Assembly (NCBI RefSeq): GCF_047675955.1
Contig: NC_132912.1
Coordinates: forward strand, 20,372,500-20,436,499
Source: Chlorocebus sabaeus
Taxonomy: Eukaryota; Chordata; Mammalia; Primates; Cercopithecidae
Reading direction: 5' to 3'
Length of the DNA: 64,000 nt
In this document: in pieces, positions 48,154 to 58,905 of the stretch
Layout: the number at the start of each line of letters is the position of its first letter
How positions within the stretch are numbered: position 1 is the stretch's first letter
The notes under the pieces: model-generated
The model's database searches: none
What the model was told of the DNA's origin: nothing
What the model saw: the letters and a program-made list of their open reading frames with translations, nothing else
Position numbers and translations under genes: made by a program

Positions 48154-48666
48154 TGTGATGGTTCATTTTACATGTCAACTTGACTGTGCTAAAGGGTACC
48201 CAGATAGCTGGTAAAACATTATTTCTGGGTGTGTATGGGAGAATATTTTCAGAAGAGTTGACCATTAGAATCAGGAGACTGAGTAAGGAAAATTGCCCTC
48301 ACCAATGAGGGTGAGCATCATCCAATCCACTGAAGGCCTGAATAGAACAAAAAGGTGGAAGAAGTGAGAAGGTGTTCGTGGCATTAGCTGGGACATTCAT
48401 CTTCTCCTGCCTTCAAATGCTGGCACTCCTGGTTCATAGGCTTTTGCACTTGGATTGCTATTTTTACCATTGGCTCCCCTTGTTCTCAGGTGTTCAGGCT
48501 AAGACTGGAATGACACCACTATTTTTTCTGAGCCTATAGTTTGCAGACAGCAGATGATGGGAGTTCTCAGCCTCTATAATCATGTGAGTCAACCCTACAT
48601 AATAATTCTCTTTCAATCTATATATATCCTGTTGGCTTTATTTCTCTGCAGAATCCTGAGTAACAC
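48154..48666. mobile_element. MaLR-like solo LTR
   Basis: Starts tgtgatggttcattttacat and ends ggagaacc-like/gagtaacaca, with aaggcctgaatagaacaaaa and cctctataatcatgtgagtc inside. It is a common LTR whose exact subfamily I cannot fix. Confidence 0.7.
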
Positions 48667-48754
48667 ATTTACTTTAGTTTTGGGGCATTTGCCACTTTCA
48701 CCTCTGTTTTAGACTTTCTTTTCCCTAAAAAGAGGAATCCAGATAAGACATTCA

Positions 48755-49035
48755 TCATTTATTTCTTTGCTCATTTATTTATGTGACAAATGTTTATGGA
48801 TCACCCACCATAGCCAGAACCTGCTGATGTTCCAGCACTGGCAAACAGGTTATATTCCTGCCCTTGCAGAAATAGAGGAGATAAACATTGGAAAAATAAA
48901 CACATAGGTAAATATTTAGAAGTAAGCATTGTGATAAGTGCTATGCAGAAAATGCATGTGGTCAAGGTGAAAATAGGGATATGACTGGGTTGGCTGCAGG
49001 GGATCAGGGAAATAATTATAAGATCAGTGTGCAAC
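48755..49035 (-). mobile_element. LINE-2 3' end, antisense
   Basis: gctcatttatttatgtgac, attcctgcccttgcagaaa, taagtgctatgcagaaaatg. Confidence 0.7.
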
Positions 49036-49389
49036 ATTCTCCTAATCTAGCATGAGATACAAGTTGTTTAACCATGTATTTCTGTTGAAAGAAGAAACAA
49101 TGACAGGAAGTTGCATCGTTTTCTAACAAATGCTAGGGAAGAGCCCTAACCCACAGGTCCCTTTGAATGAAGAGGACAGAACGTCTTTCTTATATTAGTC
49201 ACCATGCCACACTGTGCAGTAGTGATCTGCTGGGGGTCGGCCCCTGACACAAAGGGAGCCTTGCATATGGGTGAAGCATAAATGGAGCCAATGGGCTATG
49301 ACAGGACATGGCCAAGTTATCCAGGCAGTTAGAGAGGAAGTTCATGCATTAATAATTATTCATAAATAATTAATACATTAATGAATTCA

Positions 49390-49610
49390 TAATGTAGACT
49401 TTAGATCCAGATTTGACTACTACTCTTTTGCTTTTAGTTGTGTGACCTCAGGTAAATTATTTAAATTTTATAATTGGCTTACCTATAAAATGAAGACTAT
49501 AATAGTTCTTAACTGGTGGTAACCATTTTGGTGAGAAATAGATGTGTTAATATGAATTAATGTGTACAAAACAATGCACCCAGCACATAGTAGATGCACA
49601 GTAAACAATT
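49390..49610 (-). mobile_element. MIR, antisense
   Basis: tagttgtgtgacctcaggta, ataaaatgaagactataat, cccagcacatagtagatgca. Confidence 0.8.
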
Positions 49611-50955
49611 TTAAAAGCATGTGTGCTATATATAACATAAAATATTATTTTTATATTATATCATATCATATCATATTAAAAGTATATATGTTCTTAACTG
49701 GACCACTGTGTACTAAGCCTGCTTACTTGGTCATATTAAATAACCCACTCAGACCTGTTTAGTTGATCATATTAAATATGAAAAATAAATAACAGGACCC
49801 AGAAAGCAGAGGAGCACAGAAGCTAAGACACAAAGAGAGAAAAAGCAGTAATTAAAAGCCATGAGTAAGCAGAAGGCATAGAAAAGGAGAGTAAGCTCAC
49901 AAAAATGTCAGCAGGGTCAGAGACCATGAGAAGCTGAGAACCAGACTGGTAGCCCTGTGTTAGCATATTAACATGATGACTTTATTCTGTAAAGTGTTTC
50001 CTTCCTTCATGGGAAGTTATGATGCTACTAGATTTCCATATGTTAAGGGCATGCTCCATCAGTCACCCTCATGACTGACAACATGGCTTCATCATATGGA
50101 AATGACAGAGTAGCTGCCAACAGCTCTAGGCTTGCATCTCCACAACGTTAAGTCCAATAGAGAAAGATAACACATCTTTCTTTCAACAGGTTCTGCAAGT
50201 GTCAAGAGATATCATCTCATTGGTTTTGATTGGGACTCTTGCCCGTCCCTCAGCCAATCACTGTGACTAGGAGAACAATAAGCCAGACTTGAGTCATGTA
50301 CTGTCCCTGCAGCCAAGGCTAATATCAATAATTCTCAAATTGAATTAACTGAGATTGGTGATAGGATGGTTCTCCAAAGAAAAAGTCAGGATAGCAGTGG
50401 ATACTAGCAACAAAACAATAATCTCTACCATGGATGGTATCAGGAATACCTGGGCAAATTTGCTTTTCTTGATATAAACAGAGGGGATATAACGTGTCAT
50501 CTTAACAGGTACATGGCAAAGCCGGGTTCCCTCTTTATAACCTCTCAGACATGTGTAATTCACATTGGAAGATGAACACGTTGACTCTGCAGATCACCTC
50601 TACACATTCCTGCCACCACCACCAGGAAATCTACTCTTTATCTTCAACGCTGCCTTAGTTGTAAGGGTTTGCTTTAGAAGTGTCTGCCAAAGTGATTTGG
50701 GTAAAGTGTTACAAAGAAAGTGACATTACACCTGAATTTTATGAAGAATAGATCTGGTACAATATTGATTTCCATCAAATGAAGAGTTCTTGTGAATATA
50801 TTTAATCGGAGCGCTTATATCATCATTTCAATGAACCTTTCTTAAAGTTAAATAGTTATGTTATAAAATTCCTAGCTGCAATGAGCATGACTTTTACTGT
50901 TCAAAGGGAGAAGACATCTGAGTGTTTCAGACTCTGAGAAGAAATATAACATAAA
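49611..50955. other. Unique sequence
   Basis: No repeat or exon recognised; a short catat repeat lies at 49659-49676. Confidence 0.4.
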
Positions 50956-51270
50956 GGTCAGGGGTGGTGTCTCATGCCTGCAATCCAGCACTTTGGAAGG
51001 CCCCGAATGGTGGATCGTTGAGTTCAGGAATTCAAGGCCAGCCTGTGCAACATGGTGCAACCCCATTTCTACAAAACAAACAAGCAAATAAACAAAAAAA
51101 ATATCCAGGCATGGTGGCGCATACCTGTAGTCCCAGCTACTCAGGAGGCTGAGAACTAGGAGGATCACTTGATCTTGGGAAACCAGGGCTGCAGTGAGCT
51201 AAGATCACACCACTGCACTTCAGCTTGAGTGACAGAGTGAGACCTTGTCTCAAAAAAAAAAAAAAAGGTA
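50956..51270 (+). mobile_element. AluJ, sense
   Basis: ggtcaggggtggtgtctcat to an A14 tail; many substitutions, and the linker carries CAAA repeats. Confidence 0.9.
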
Positions 51271-51749
51271 AATAAATACATAAATAAAATAAACAGAACT
51301 ACAATATAAGATCCCCTGGAATATATTTCCTATTACTGTTTAGGAGAGAATGCATGGAAAATTGAAATATTCAGAGTCAGAAAATTAGAGTACAGAACGA
51401 CAGGTGAAAACACTTTTTAAGAAGTAAAGAAGAAATTAAATAAAGGCATGTTAGAAATACTCTTTCACAGTACTCCAATGTACTCTCTTATTCTCCATTA
51501 ATTTCAACATTGCTTGGGAGCAAGGATCCAGCTTCTGTTTTTCAAATTCTAGAGAAGCCATCACTTTGAGCTTTTCCACCATTTCTATGTTTTTGCAGGA
51601 TAGAAAGCAGTGACCATCATTTATTTACCTACATCCAAATATCAAAATACTGAACTTTAAAACTTGCATCTCTGCGCTCAAAAATGTAATCGGATGTCTA
51701 CTAACATTTAGGAATCTACTTACTCTATTAACAGGACAAGTTGTCCTCT
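51271..51749. other. Unique sequence
   Basis: Nothing recognised. Confidence 0.4.
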
Positions 51750-51941
51750 TCATTTTGTCTCTATCACCAAATCAGACACTGTTGTGATAGAATTCCTGTG
51801 CTTGTGTCCTTTGGCGTGCACAAGCTGGGGTGCAATATAGATGGTTATCACCACAGCAAGAATACAAAGAATTCTAAGCCCTCCAAGGAAGAATCGGTCT
51901 TCAAATGCAATGACGGGAAAAAAAATGAAAGATCCACACAC
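51750..51941 (-). CDS. Open frame with one predicted membrane segment, unproven
   Basis: A 63-codon minus-strand frame. Residues about 22-38 (LRILCILAVVITIYIAP) form a strong hydrophobic helix, followed by a basic tail (HAKGHKHRNS) and ending VIETK. A pyrimidine run lies just upstream on the minus strand, but the nearest AG is a weak acceptor, so it is unclear whether this is an exon. It lies directly downstream of the minus-strand gene tail at 52161-52262 and could be an alternative last exon, an unrelated old exon or chance. No function is assigned. Confidence 0.22.
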   Translation of the reverse strand: MCGSFIFFPVIAFEDRFFLGGLRILCILAVVITIYIAPQLVHAKGHKHRNSITTVSDLVIETK

Positions 51942-52084
51942 CTCTAGATCTTTTCTTACATTTTCCCTCTGGGTCTATTCTTCCTATATACCTTCTGCAA
52001 GCAAGGTGCCAACTCTTCAATTTCAGCAGCTGCTATTATCTCCAAGCTTCCTCTTTTTTTTTTTTTTCCATTTTAGAATCACAT

Positions 52085-52090
52085 TTTATT
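52085..52090 (-). terminator. Polyadenylation signal AATAAA for the minus-strand gene
   Basis: Located 71 bases after the stop codon (52161-52163) on the minus strand. A T14 run on the plus strand (52054-52067) lies about 18 bases further, near the expected cleavage site. Confidence 0.55.
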
Positions 52091-52160
52091 TCCTTACGCT
52101 AACTGAAATAACACACTTCACACTTTCCACTTTGCAGCTGGGTCTGTCACATGTGTCTAC

Positions 52161-52262
52161 TCACAGGGTTTCTTTTATCTGTATCTCATCAACTTGCTCT
52201 TCACTTTCTGTTTCCTGATGAAGCACCACAGTGGGATCTGCATTCACCTTTTCAAGGTTTCC
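52161..52262 (-). CDS. Terminal coding exon of an unidentified minus-strand gene
   Basis: On the minus strand an acceptor (taattccttgcag) ends at 52263. The frame then runs 33 codons, begins GNLEKVNADPTVVLHQE and ends DEIQIKETL before TGA at 52163-52161. The same frame upstream of the acceptor meets a TAA within eight codons, so the coding part starts at the acceptor. The peptide is acidic and soluble, with no membrane segment. It joins in phase 0 to the exon at 52674-52715, 411 bases upstream, and AATAAA follows in the 3' UTR. The protein is not recognised. Confidence 0.6.
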   Translation of the reverse strand, partial: GNLEKVNADPTVVLHQETESEEQVDEIQIKETL

Positions 52263-52673
52263 CTGCAAGGAATTAAGAGATGATTATCCAGTCCTATAAA
52301 GTCATCTTGGGAGCTTCTGTGTAATAAACATCTAGTGTTGTTAATTTGACCGAAAGCTTTCTTAGGAAGAAATAAGAATTTTCCTTTCTCTTTTTTGAAT
52401 CAGGGAAGTAGGACTGTTTCTTTTCCCTTTAATCATGAGTTTTCCGTTGATGTTTTCTATTTTCTAATATGAAAAACCAAATTTCAAAACCTTAAACTTG
52501 AATGGACTGTCAAATGCCAAGACTTGCTTTAGGAGTTTCACACACACACAAAAATAAAAAAAAAAAGGAAGTAGAGACTGGAAATGGGGCATAAGGGGCA
52601 TAAGAAAGGGGCATAAGAATGTCTGGATGGAGTAAACAGTTCACTCCGTTAAAGAGATCAAAAGAGAACTCAC

Positions 52674-52715
52674 TGAAGTCTTGGGAGCATCATCTGCAGA
52701 ATGGCTGAGGTAATG
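52674..52715 (-). CDS. Internal exon, 42 nt, of the same minus-strand gene
   Basis: The acceptor ttttgctttacag precedes 52715 and the donor GTGAGT (52673-52668) follows. The exon encodes HYLSHSADDAPKTS in phase 0-0 and joins without a frame change to the exon at 52161-52262. A 42-nt exon is short but both splice sites are near consensus. It carries three Ser and one Thr; any phosphorylation would be speculation. Confidence 0.55.
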
Positions 52716-52892
52716 CTGTAAAGCAAAATTTAAATGTGCTGTACGTGGTTATGAAAATAAAAAGCTATACACAAATCTGTGTCCTGGAATGCTGGAATCC
52801 ATAATGCTACCAAAGACCACCTCTCAACCAAAGGACAGGAGAGGTAAATTGCAAATACGAAAGCATAAATGAGATTGAAAATGGCATTCCCA

Positions 52893-53200
52893 GCCAGGTG
52901 CAGTGGCTCATGCCTATAATTCTAGCACTTCGGGGAAACCAAGGTGGGAGAATTGCTTGAGCCCAGGAGTTCAAGAACAGCCTGGCCAACGTAGTGAGAC
53001 CTTGTCTCTACAAAAAATTTAAAAATCAGCTTGGTGTGGTGGCACGTGCCTGGGGTCCCAGCTACTTGGGAGGCTGAGGTGGGAGGATCAATTGATCCCA
53101 GGAGGTTGAGGCTGCAGTGAGCTGTGGTTGTACTGCACTCCAGCCTGGAAGACAGAGCAAGACCCTGTCTCAAAAAAAGAAAAAAAAAAAGAAAAAGAAA
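52893..53200 (+). mobile_element. AluJ, sense, in the predicted intron
   Basis: gccaggtgcagtggctcatg ... agaccctgtctc plus an A-rich tail. It lies between the predicted exons 52674-52715 and 55943-55982, antisense to that gene. Confidence 0.9.
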
Positions 53201-53337
53201 TGAAATGAACATGTCACTCCCTCTATGCTTTGGGAAAAAAATTCAAAGAAATCTTAGGTAGACTTCCCTACCCATTTCGAAAGGCTGCTTCCTCCTCACA
53301 TCATCCTCCCCTCAAAATGTCTAAAAATTACATGTCC

Positions 53338-53719
53338 TTTCTCTGCCATTTCTTTTTCTTTTTTTTTTTTTAAAATTTATTTATTATTATTAAACTTCAA
53401 GTTGTAGGGTACATGTGCACAACGTGCAGGTTTGCTACATATGTATACTTGTGCCATGTTGGTGTGCTGCACCCATCAACTCGTCATTTACATCAGGTAT
53501 AACTCCCAATGCAATCCCTCCCCCCTCCCCCCTCCCCTTGATAGGCCCCGGTGTGTGATGTTCCCCTTCCCGAGTCCAAGGGATCTCATTGTTCAGTTCC
53601 CACCTACGAGTGAGAACATGCGGTGTTTGGTTTTCTGTTCTTGTGATAGTTTGCTAAGAATGATGGTTTCCAGCTGCATCCATGTCCCTACAAAGGACAC
53701 ATTTCTCTGCCATTTCTTT
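53338..53719 (-). mobile_element. Primate L1 3' end, antisense, with 18-bp duplication
   Basis: Body 53356-53701: T-rich tail, aacttcaagttgtagggtac, gtgctgcacccatcaactcg, a C-rich polypyrimidine at 53516-53537, then cctacaaaggaca. Exact 18-bp duplication tttctctgccatttcttt at 53338-53355 and 53702-53719. Confidence 0.95.
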
Positions 53720-54321
53720 CCCTATTCCTTCCTCACCCTATCAGTCTGACTTCTGTCTCCAAAATACCCAATGAGTTCATCATTCTTAATCGTTCTGACC
53801 TTTTTTTTTCCCCTACCTGATACTTTTGTCCCTAAGCCTGTCTTCCTGGAAACCCCTTCATCCAAATCTCAGTGGCACCAAAAGACGGGGCGCTCTCTCC
53901 TCTCGTCTCTCTTTTCTTCACTGCTTCTGCTACATGGGCTCCATGCCCAGATCCCTTGCTCTCACTCAGCGCACACCAGACTATTTCCCTCTGAAATCTC
54001 AGTCTGTTGGCCTCAATCCCGCAAAGTAAAAGTGTGCCCATATTTGTATCCAAGCTCACTGGTTTCCCCAAAGCTGCCGTTCACCCCTCCACCTGCATTC
54101 CAGAAGATAGCTTTAACTGCTTTTTCCTCCTAAGCCATTTACCTCTTTGCACATTCTGACTTCTGGCACTGGCACCCAAAACTACAAAGTTATTCATATT
54201 AACCTTTTATAGTCTTTTTCTTCTCCCTTTTGACTTGTGGTCACCAAGATTTTATTTTCTGTGTTCAACAACTCTAGTATAATCTCCCGGTTCTCTTCAA
54301 CGCTTACAGTCTCTGTCTATT
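53720..54321. other. Unique sequence
   Basis: No repeat recognised; longer ORFs here lack coding support. Confidence 0.4.
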
Positions 54322-54745
54322 CAAGCCAGGTATATTCAACATGGAGGTTCCCTCTTCCCTTTCCTTTGTCGCCACATGTGCAGTAAAAAAGCAGGCAACA
54401 CGGTGCCGGCCAGGTAGAGACACCATCTGCATAATAAAGATTAGGGTAGAATGTCCAGCTTCTTTGCATGCTATGCAAATGGCACACCTGGTCCTACCAA
54501 TCTCACGTGCCATATGTAAATCAGACATTGCCTCCTCAAGTTTGTCTATAAAACCCTATGGATTTCACCATGGAACCAGACGACCCGTCAGGACTCCCTC
54601 TCTCTGCAAGAGAGAGACCTTTTCTCTTTTCTCTCACCTATTAAACCTCCACTCTTAAACTCTCTTCTTGTGTGTCCACATCCTCAGTTTCCTTGGTGTG
54701 AGATGACGAACCTCAGGTATTCAGCCCAGACAAATGACACCGCGT
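54322..54745 (+). mobile_element. Class I ERV solo LTR, copy B, sense, 5' truncated
   Basis: Homologous to 32816-33232 of copy A in the same orientation. TATAAAA at 54547-54553 and ATTAAA at 54640-54645, then tcttgtgtgtccacatcc. Copy A's first 130 bases or so are missing here. Confidence 0.75.
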
Positions 54746-54781
54746 CATTACCAGTCAGAACCTGGAGAAGAAGGAAGCCTG

Positions 54782-55066
54782 TGGCTCAGGCCTATAATCC
54801 CAGCACTTTGGGAGGCCAAGGTGGGCGGATCACCTGAGGTCAGGAGTTCGAGACCAGCCTGACCGACATGGAGAAACTCCGTCGCTACCAAAAATACAAA
54901 AAATTAGCCGGGCGTCAGGGTGGATGCCTGTAATCCCAGCTACTTGGGAGGCTGAAGCAGGAGAATCGCTTGAACCCTGGAGGCAGAGGTTGCAGTGACC
55001 CAAGATTGTGCCACTGCACTCCAGCCTGTGCAACAAGAGTGAAACTTCATCTCAAAAAAAAAAAAA
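54782..55066 (+). mobile_element. AluS, sense, with 11-bp duplication
   Basis: Lacks the first 10 or so Alu bases (starts tggctcaggcctataat). Exact duplication aaggaagcctg at 54771-54781 and 55067-55077. Confidence 0.95.
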
Positions 55067-55077
55067 AAGGAAGCCTG

Positions 55078-55942
55078 AAGTTCAACTAGGTCAGCACCCC
55101 TGAACACGGAGTGCAGGATGAGAAGAGGAGAGATGGGATATGACTTGTGGGTGAGGGAACAAGCATCGGTATTTCTGGGTAGTTAATTCTAGAAGTTGTA
55201 TTTCTAGCTTGTTTGGCATTATGCTTTATAATTATCTCTGCATATTAAGATATTTCTTTTGTTGGATCATTTTTTTCGTGTCTTGCCAACCTTATCCTAT
55301 TTAAGATTAATTGGTAAAACAATCATGGATGCTACCATGAGTTTCACTTTAACATAATGTTAAGATTTAAGAACCTGTTTTAATTTATGAAGTAACTTAA
55401 AACTAATATATGTGTCTTTTAGGTCATATCAGTATGTCAGCAAGAGGTTCTAACCTTTCATGTAATCACTTGGCTTAAAGAAATGTTATATGTAGGTATA
55501 TTATGACAGAAATCTACAGTGAGCACTCTCTTTTCCCGGCATTCATCCCAAACCATCGACTTTTCTCTTCAGCATGAAGTAAATGAAAGTGGGGAGGAAA
55601 ATCACACAGAAGGAAGAGCTGTCTCATTTGATAAATGGAGTAAATGTGAATAGAATTCCATCTATTTGACAAATGGGCCTAATTTAACTCATGTCCTATG
55701 TCTGGTGGATTTCTCCACTTGGTGAACACATTAGCGTTTGTGGATTTTCTTGCCTCACTATGTAGAAAGGAATCCACAAGGTGACTCCTAGCTTTTCAGT
55801 TCAAATATTCTTAAGGTCTCATTAAGTGATGAGATATCACACACTGCCTAACAAATTGACAGATATTAAAATTATCGTTCGGACATTTCAGGAGTTTGTA
55901 GGGATAAGAAGAGAGGTAGAGGGACAGGTTTAGGCCACATAC
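55078..55942. other. Unique sequence
   Basis: No repeat recognised. An acceptor-like site near 55558-55573 (+) precedes a 26-codon frame, too weak to call. Confidence 0.4.
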
Positions 55943-55982
55943 CAAAGGGATCAGAATGGCATCAACTTGCTCCATAACTACC
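55943..55982 (-). CDS. Internal exon, 40 nt, of the minus-strand gene
   Basis: The acceptor tctattctgtcttttag precedes 55982 and the donor GTATGT (55942-55937) follows. Only one of three frames is open; it encodes VVMEQVDAILIPL after one split-codon base. That frame ends in phase 0, exactly what the next exon (52674-52715) needs. The agreement of phase over three exons is the main support. An ATG is present at codon 3 and could be a start, but the split first codon suggests more exons to the right, outside the window or hidden in the L1-rich region. Confidence 0.45.
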
Positions 55983-56183
55983 CTAAAAGACAGAATAGAA
56001 AATTACCTACAAAATGTATAGGAAAATGGTTTATCATTTAGAATTCTATTTCCAGTCAAATAATTAAAAGTGTAAGTATAGGCTAGACATTTTCAGACAT
56101 GCAAGTTCTCAGGAGCAGTGTATTCCCAATGGACCATTTTTCAGGTTTTGGGAAGATATGTTCCACCAAAATGACAGTAAAAA

Positions 56184-56222
56184 GAAAGAGAGAGAGAATG
56201 GGAGAGAGAGAGAGAGAGAGAG
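56184..56222 (+). repeat. (GA)n purine tract
   Basis: agagagagaatgggagagag and further GA units. Confidence 0.9.
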
Positions 56223-56995
56223 TAGATCTTACGAACAGAGTACACAACGCAGAAAAAAGTGAAAAGAATTCCCAGGATGCTGTTGAACTAAAAGCTGTGC
56301 AGAAGGCCAAGGGTGCACCCAAACCCAATTCAGACTGGAGAAAAATAATGAACATTCCCAGAGATCAGTCTGCAGGACTGAAAAAGTAATAATAATAATA
56401 AAGGGAGCTGACTTGTGACCTGATGTGTTTGATTATGTGAGAGGCAGCTACTCATATACAATCTATTTCAGAAAATTAAGATAAGGAGAAATTAACCAGT
56501 TTGCATAATCTGACTAGAATGACACTGATATCAAGAATGCACAAAGACTGGCAGAAAAAAAGATAATCGTAGATTATGAGTATTATAAAATTTGAGAGAA
56601 CATATTAGTGAATAAATGTGACAAGGTATTAAATTAGCACTATCAATTGACATTTATTCCAGGAATTTAAGGTAGTTCAAAATTTAGAAAATTTGTATAT
56701 GATCAGCCACAATAACAGATTAAAGAAAAAACACATAATTTAAAAAGGATTAAAAAGGCACTTAATAAAACTTGGCATTCATTAATAATCGTAAAAAACA
56801 AAAATATTTGCAATATATGTCTCATAAAGATATTGTATCCAGACTATATCAAGGAATATAATAATAACAAAACAAGCTAATTAAAAAATACATAAAATGT
56901 TTGAACAGATATTTCAGTGAAAAAATATGCAAATGGCAAATACGCTCATGAAAAGATGCTTGCAAATTAAAACCACGATGATATATCAAAAAAAA

Positions 56996-57126
56996 TTTTT
57001 TTTTTGAGACAAGGTCTCACTCTGTTGCCTAGATTGGAGTGCAGTGGCGTGATCTTGGCTCATCAACCTTCACCCCTCAGGCTCAAGAGATCCTCCCACC
57101 TCAACCTCCTGAGCAGCTGGGACTAC
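56996..57126 (-). mobile_element. Partial Alu (one arm), antisense
   Basis: tttttttgagacaaggtctc ... gagcagctgggactaca; stops mid-element, with L1 sequence on both sides. Confidence 0.85.
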
Positions 57127-57244
57127 ATTCAATACAGTTCTTGAATGACTAGAACTCAAGGAAAAGAAAGGTAATACCAAGTGCCAGCATGAATGAGGAA
57201 AAACTGTCATGGTAGGTGGTAACACAAAATGGTATAGCTACCTT

Positions 57245-57769
57245 GTCTTATTTTTAATTTTAATTTAATTTAATTTTGAGTCAGAATCTCTCTCTGTTAC
57301 CAGACTGGAGTGCAGTGACGCGATCTTGGCTTACTGCAACCTTCACCTCCTGGGTTCAAGCGCTTCTCCCGCCTCAGCCTCCCAAGTAGCTGGGACTACA
57401 GGCGTGCGCTACCACACCCAGCTAATTTTTCTGTATTTTTAGTAGAGACAAGATTTCACCATGTTGGCCAGGATGGTCTCAATCTCCTGACTTCGTGATT
57501 CACCTGCCTCAGCCTCCCAAAGTGCTGGGATTGCAGGCGTGAGCCACCACGCCCAATCTTTCTTAAAACATTTTACTTTTATAGACTTAAGGAGTACAAG
57601 TATGTTTTTATGACATGGACATATTGCATAGTGGTCAAATCTGGGCTTTTAGTGTAACCATCACCCAAATAATGAACATTGTACACAACAAGTAATTTTT
57701 CAGCCTTCCCCCTCTTCCTACCTTTTGGAGTCTCCAGTGTCTACTTTTCCACTCTCTAGGTCCACGTGT
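57245..57769 (-). mobile_element. L1 3' fragment, antisense, inserted in L1M and itself hit by Alu
   Basis: The L1M target atggtatagctacctt (57229-57244) recurs as atggtagagccacttt (57770-57785), an imperfect 16-bp duplication around the insertion. The body at 57566-57769 is an old antisense L1 3' end (atagacttaaggagtacaag, ctccagtgtctacttttcc). Confidence 0.65.
57250..57557 (-). mobile_element. AluS, antisense
   Basis: (TTTAA)n tail then gagtcagaatctctctctgt ... gtgagccaccacgccca. Confidence 0.9.
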
Positions 57770-57926
57770 ATGGTAGAGCCACTTTGAAAAAGAGTTTGGC
57801 AGCTCCTTGTAAGTTAAACACACACTTACCATACGACTCATCAGTTGCATATTTATCCAAGAGAAATAAAAGCATGTACCCACAAAAAAGCTATATGCAA
57901 TGTTTATAGCAACTTTATTAATAATA

Positions 57927-58421
57927 CAGTAATCATGTTTTTAAAATTGTCTATATTCTATGATGCTTCGCTATCTTGGGAATTTATGGATTCAGGGAGA
58001 GACCTTCCCTTCCTGGGTTAGCTAATCCCTAGAGACGGCAAACAATTCATCCTGGGATACTACTCCACTGCCCTAAATCAACGCAAAGCCAGATACCAAG
58101 GCAAGGAGAGACTAGCCCTGCAGCCTAGAGCCTGCTGAAATTCTTCACTCCAATCCTAAACCTGCTCAGCTGCTTGGCCTGTCTTTCTCATTCCTTTCTG
58201 TGGAAACTACAATCAAGACTGTGCCTCTGCCCTCTCCTCTCTGCTTCTCCCTCCTGACTGACCCAGGTGCTTCCCTGTGTGGTCCTACCTACCATGGCAT
58301 AACCCCTTCTCTTGGAAACTGTCAATAACAAAGTACCTTCCCGAAGGCAGTTGTCTCCTGATCTGTTGGCTTCACCAAACCTGAAAAAAACAATATCATT
58401 AGTACCTTTTAAGGCAGTATT
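57927..58421. mobile_element. LTR-like insertion in L1M, family not assigned
   Basis: L1 sequence breaks off after ttattaataatac and resumes at aatactggaaac. The 495 bp between (acctgctcagctgcttggcc, gtcctacctaccatggcata, aaggcagttgtctcctgatc) is not L1 and resembles an ERV1 LTR. The aatac at both ends may be the target duplication. Confidence 0.6.
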
Positions 58422-58574
58422 CAATACTGGAAACACTCAAATGTCTGTCAATCATTGAATAGATAAGATACTGTGGTGCATTACCACAATAGAATCCTAC
58501 CCAGCCATGAAAAGGCACAAGTTACTGACAGCATGCAACAAAACGATGATGCTAGGTGTAAAAAGAGCCACTGA

Positions 58575-58695
58575 AGGTTGGGCATGGTGGCTCACATGTA
58601 TAATCCCAGCACGCTGGGAGACTGAGCTAAGGGGATTGCTTAAGTCCGGGAGTTCAAGACCTGGCTGGGCAACACAGTAAGACCCTGTTCCCCCG

Positions 58696-58742
<47 letters not shown>

Positions 58743-58905
58743 TACACATACATTAGCCAGGCACGGTGGGTAACACCTGTAGTTCCAGTTACTTCAAAGG
58801 CTGAGGCGGGAGGATTGCTCGAGCCCAGGAGTACATGGCTGCAGTGAGCTACGATCACCTGGGCATTAGAGCGAGACTCTATCTAATTTTTTTTTAAAAA
58901 AACCA
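58575..58905 (+). mobile_element. AluJ, sense, split by (CA)n
   Basis: ggttgggcatggtggctcac left arm, (CA)n linker, then ttagccaggcacggtggg right arm and a T/A-rich tail. Confidence 0.9.
58697..58738 (+). repeat. (CA)n microsatellite, about 21 units
   Basis: Uninterrupted CA dinucleotides in the middle linker of the AluJ, followed by CATA variants. Confidence 0.95.

Noticed and set aside
52054..52067. A14 (minus strand) after AATAAA, suggesting that the 52161-52262 exon is a processed retrocopy
   Set aside because: The frame is closed by TAA just upstream of a good acceptor, and a matching in-phase exon lies 411 bases away, which fits a spliced gene better.
53832..54133. Overlapping ORFs on both strands in unique DNA
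   Set aside because: No start context, splice sites or recognisable family; GC-richer local composition explains the open frames.
32680..54745. The two class I LTRs as ends of one large provirus
   Set aside because: They are 21 kb apart, with LINE-2, another provirus, MLT1 and gene exons between; they are independent solo LTRs.
55558..55652. Possible plus-strand exon after ttttctcttcag with a 26-codon open frame
   Set aside because: No donor or partner exon; the frame just runs into a stop.
55943..55982. Similarity of MEQVDAILIPL to the VDA(I/V)(L/V)VPVGGG motif of serine racemase/threonine dehydratase
   Set aside because: The glycine-rich loop is missing and the match is only about ten residues; likely coincidence.
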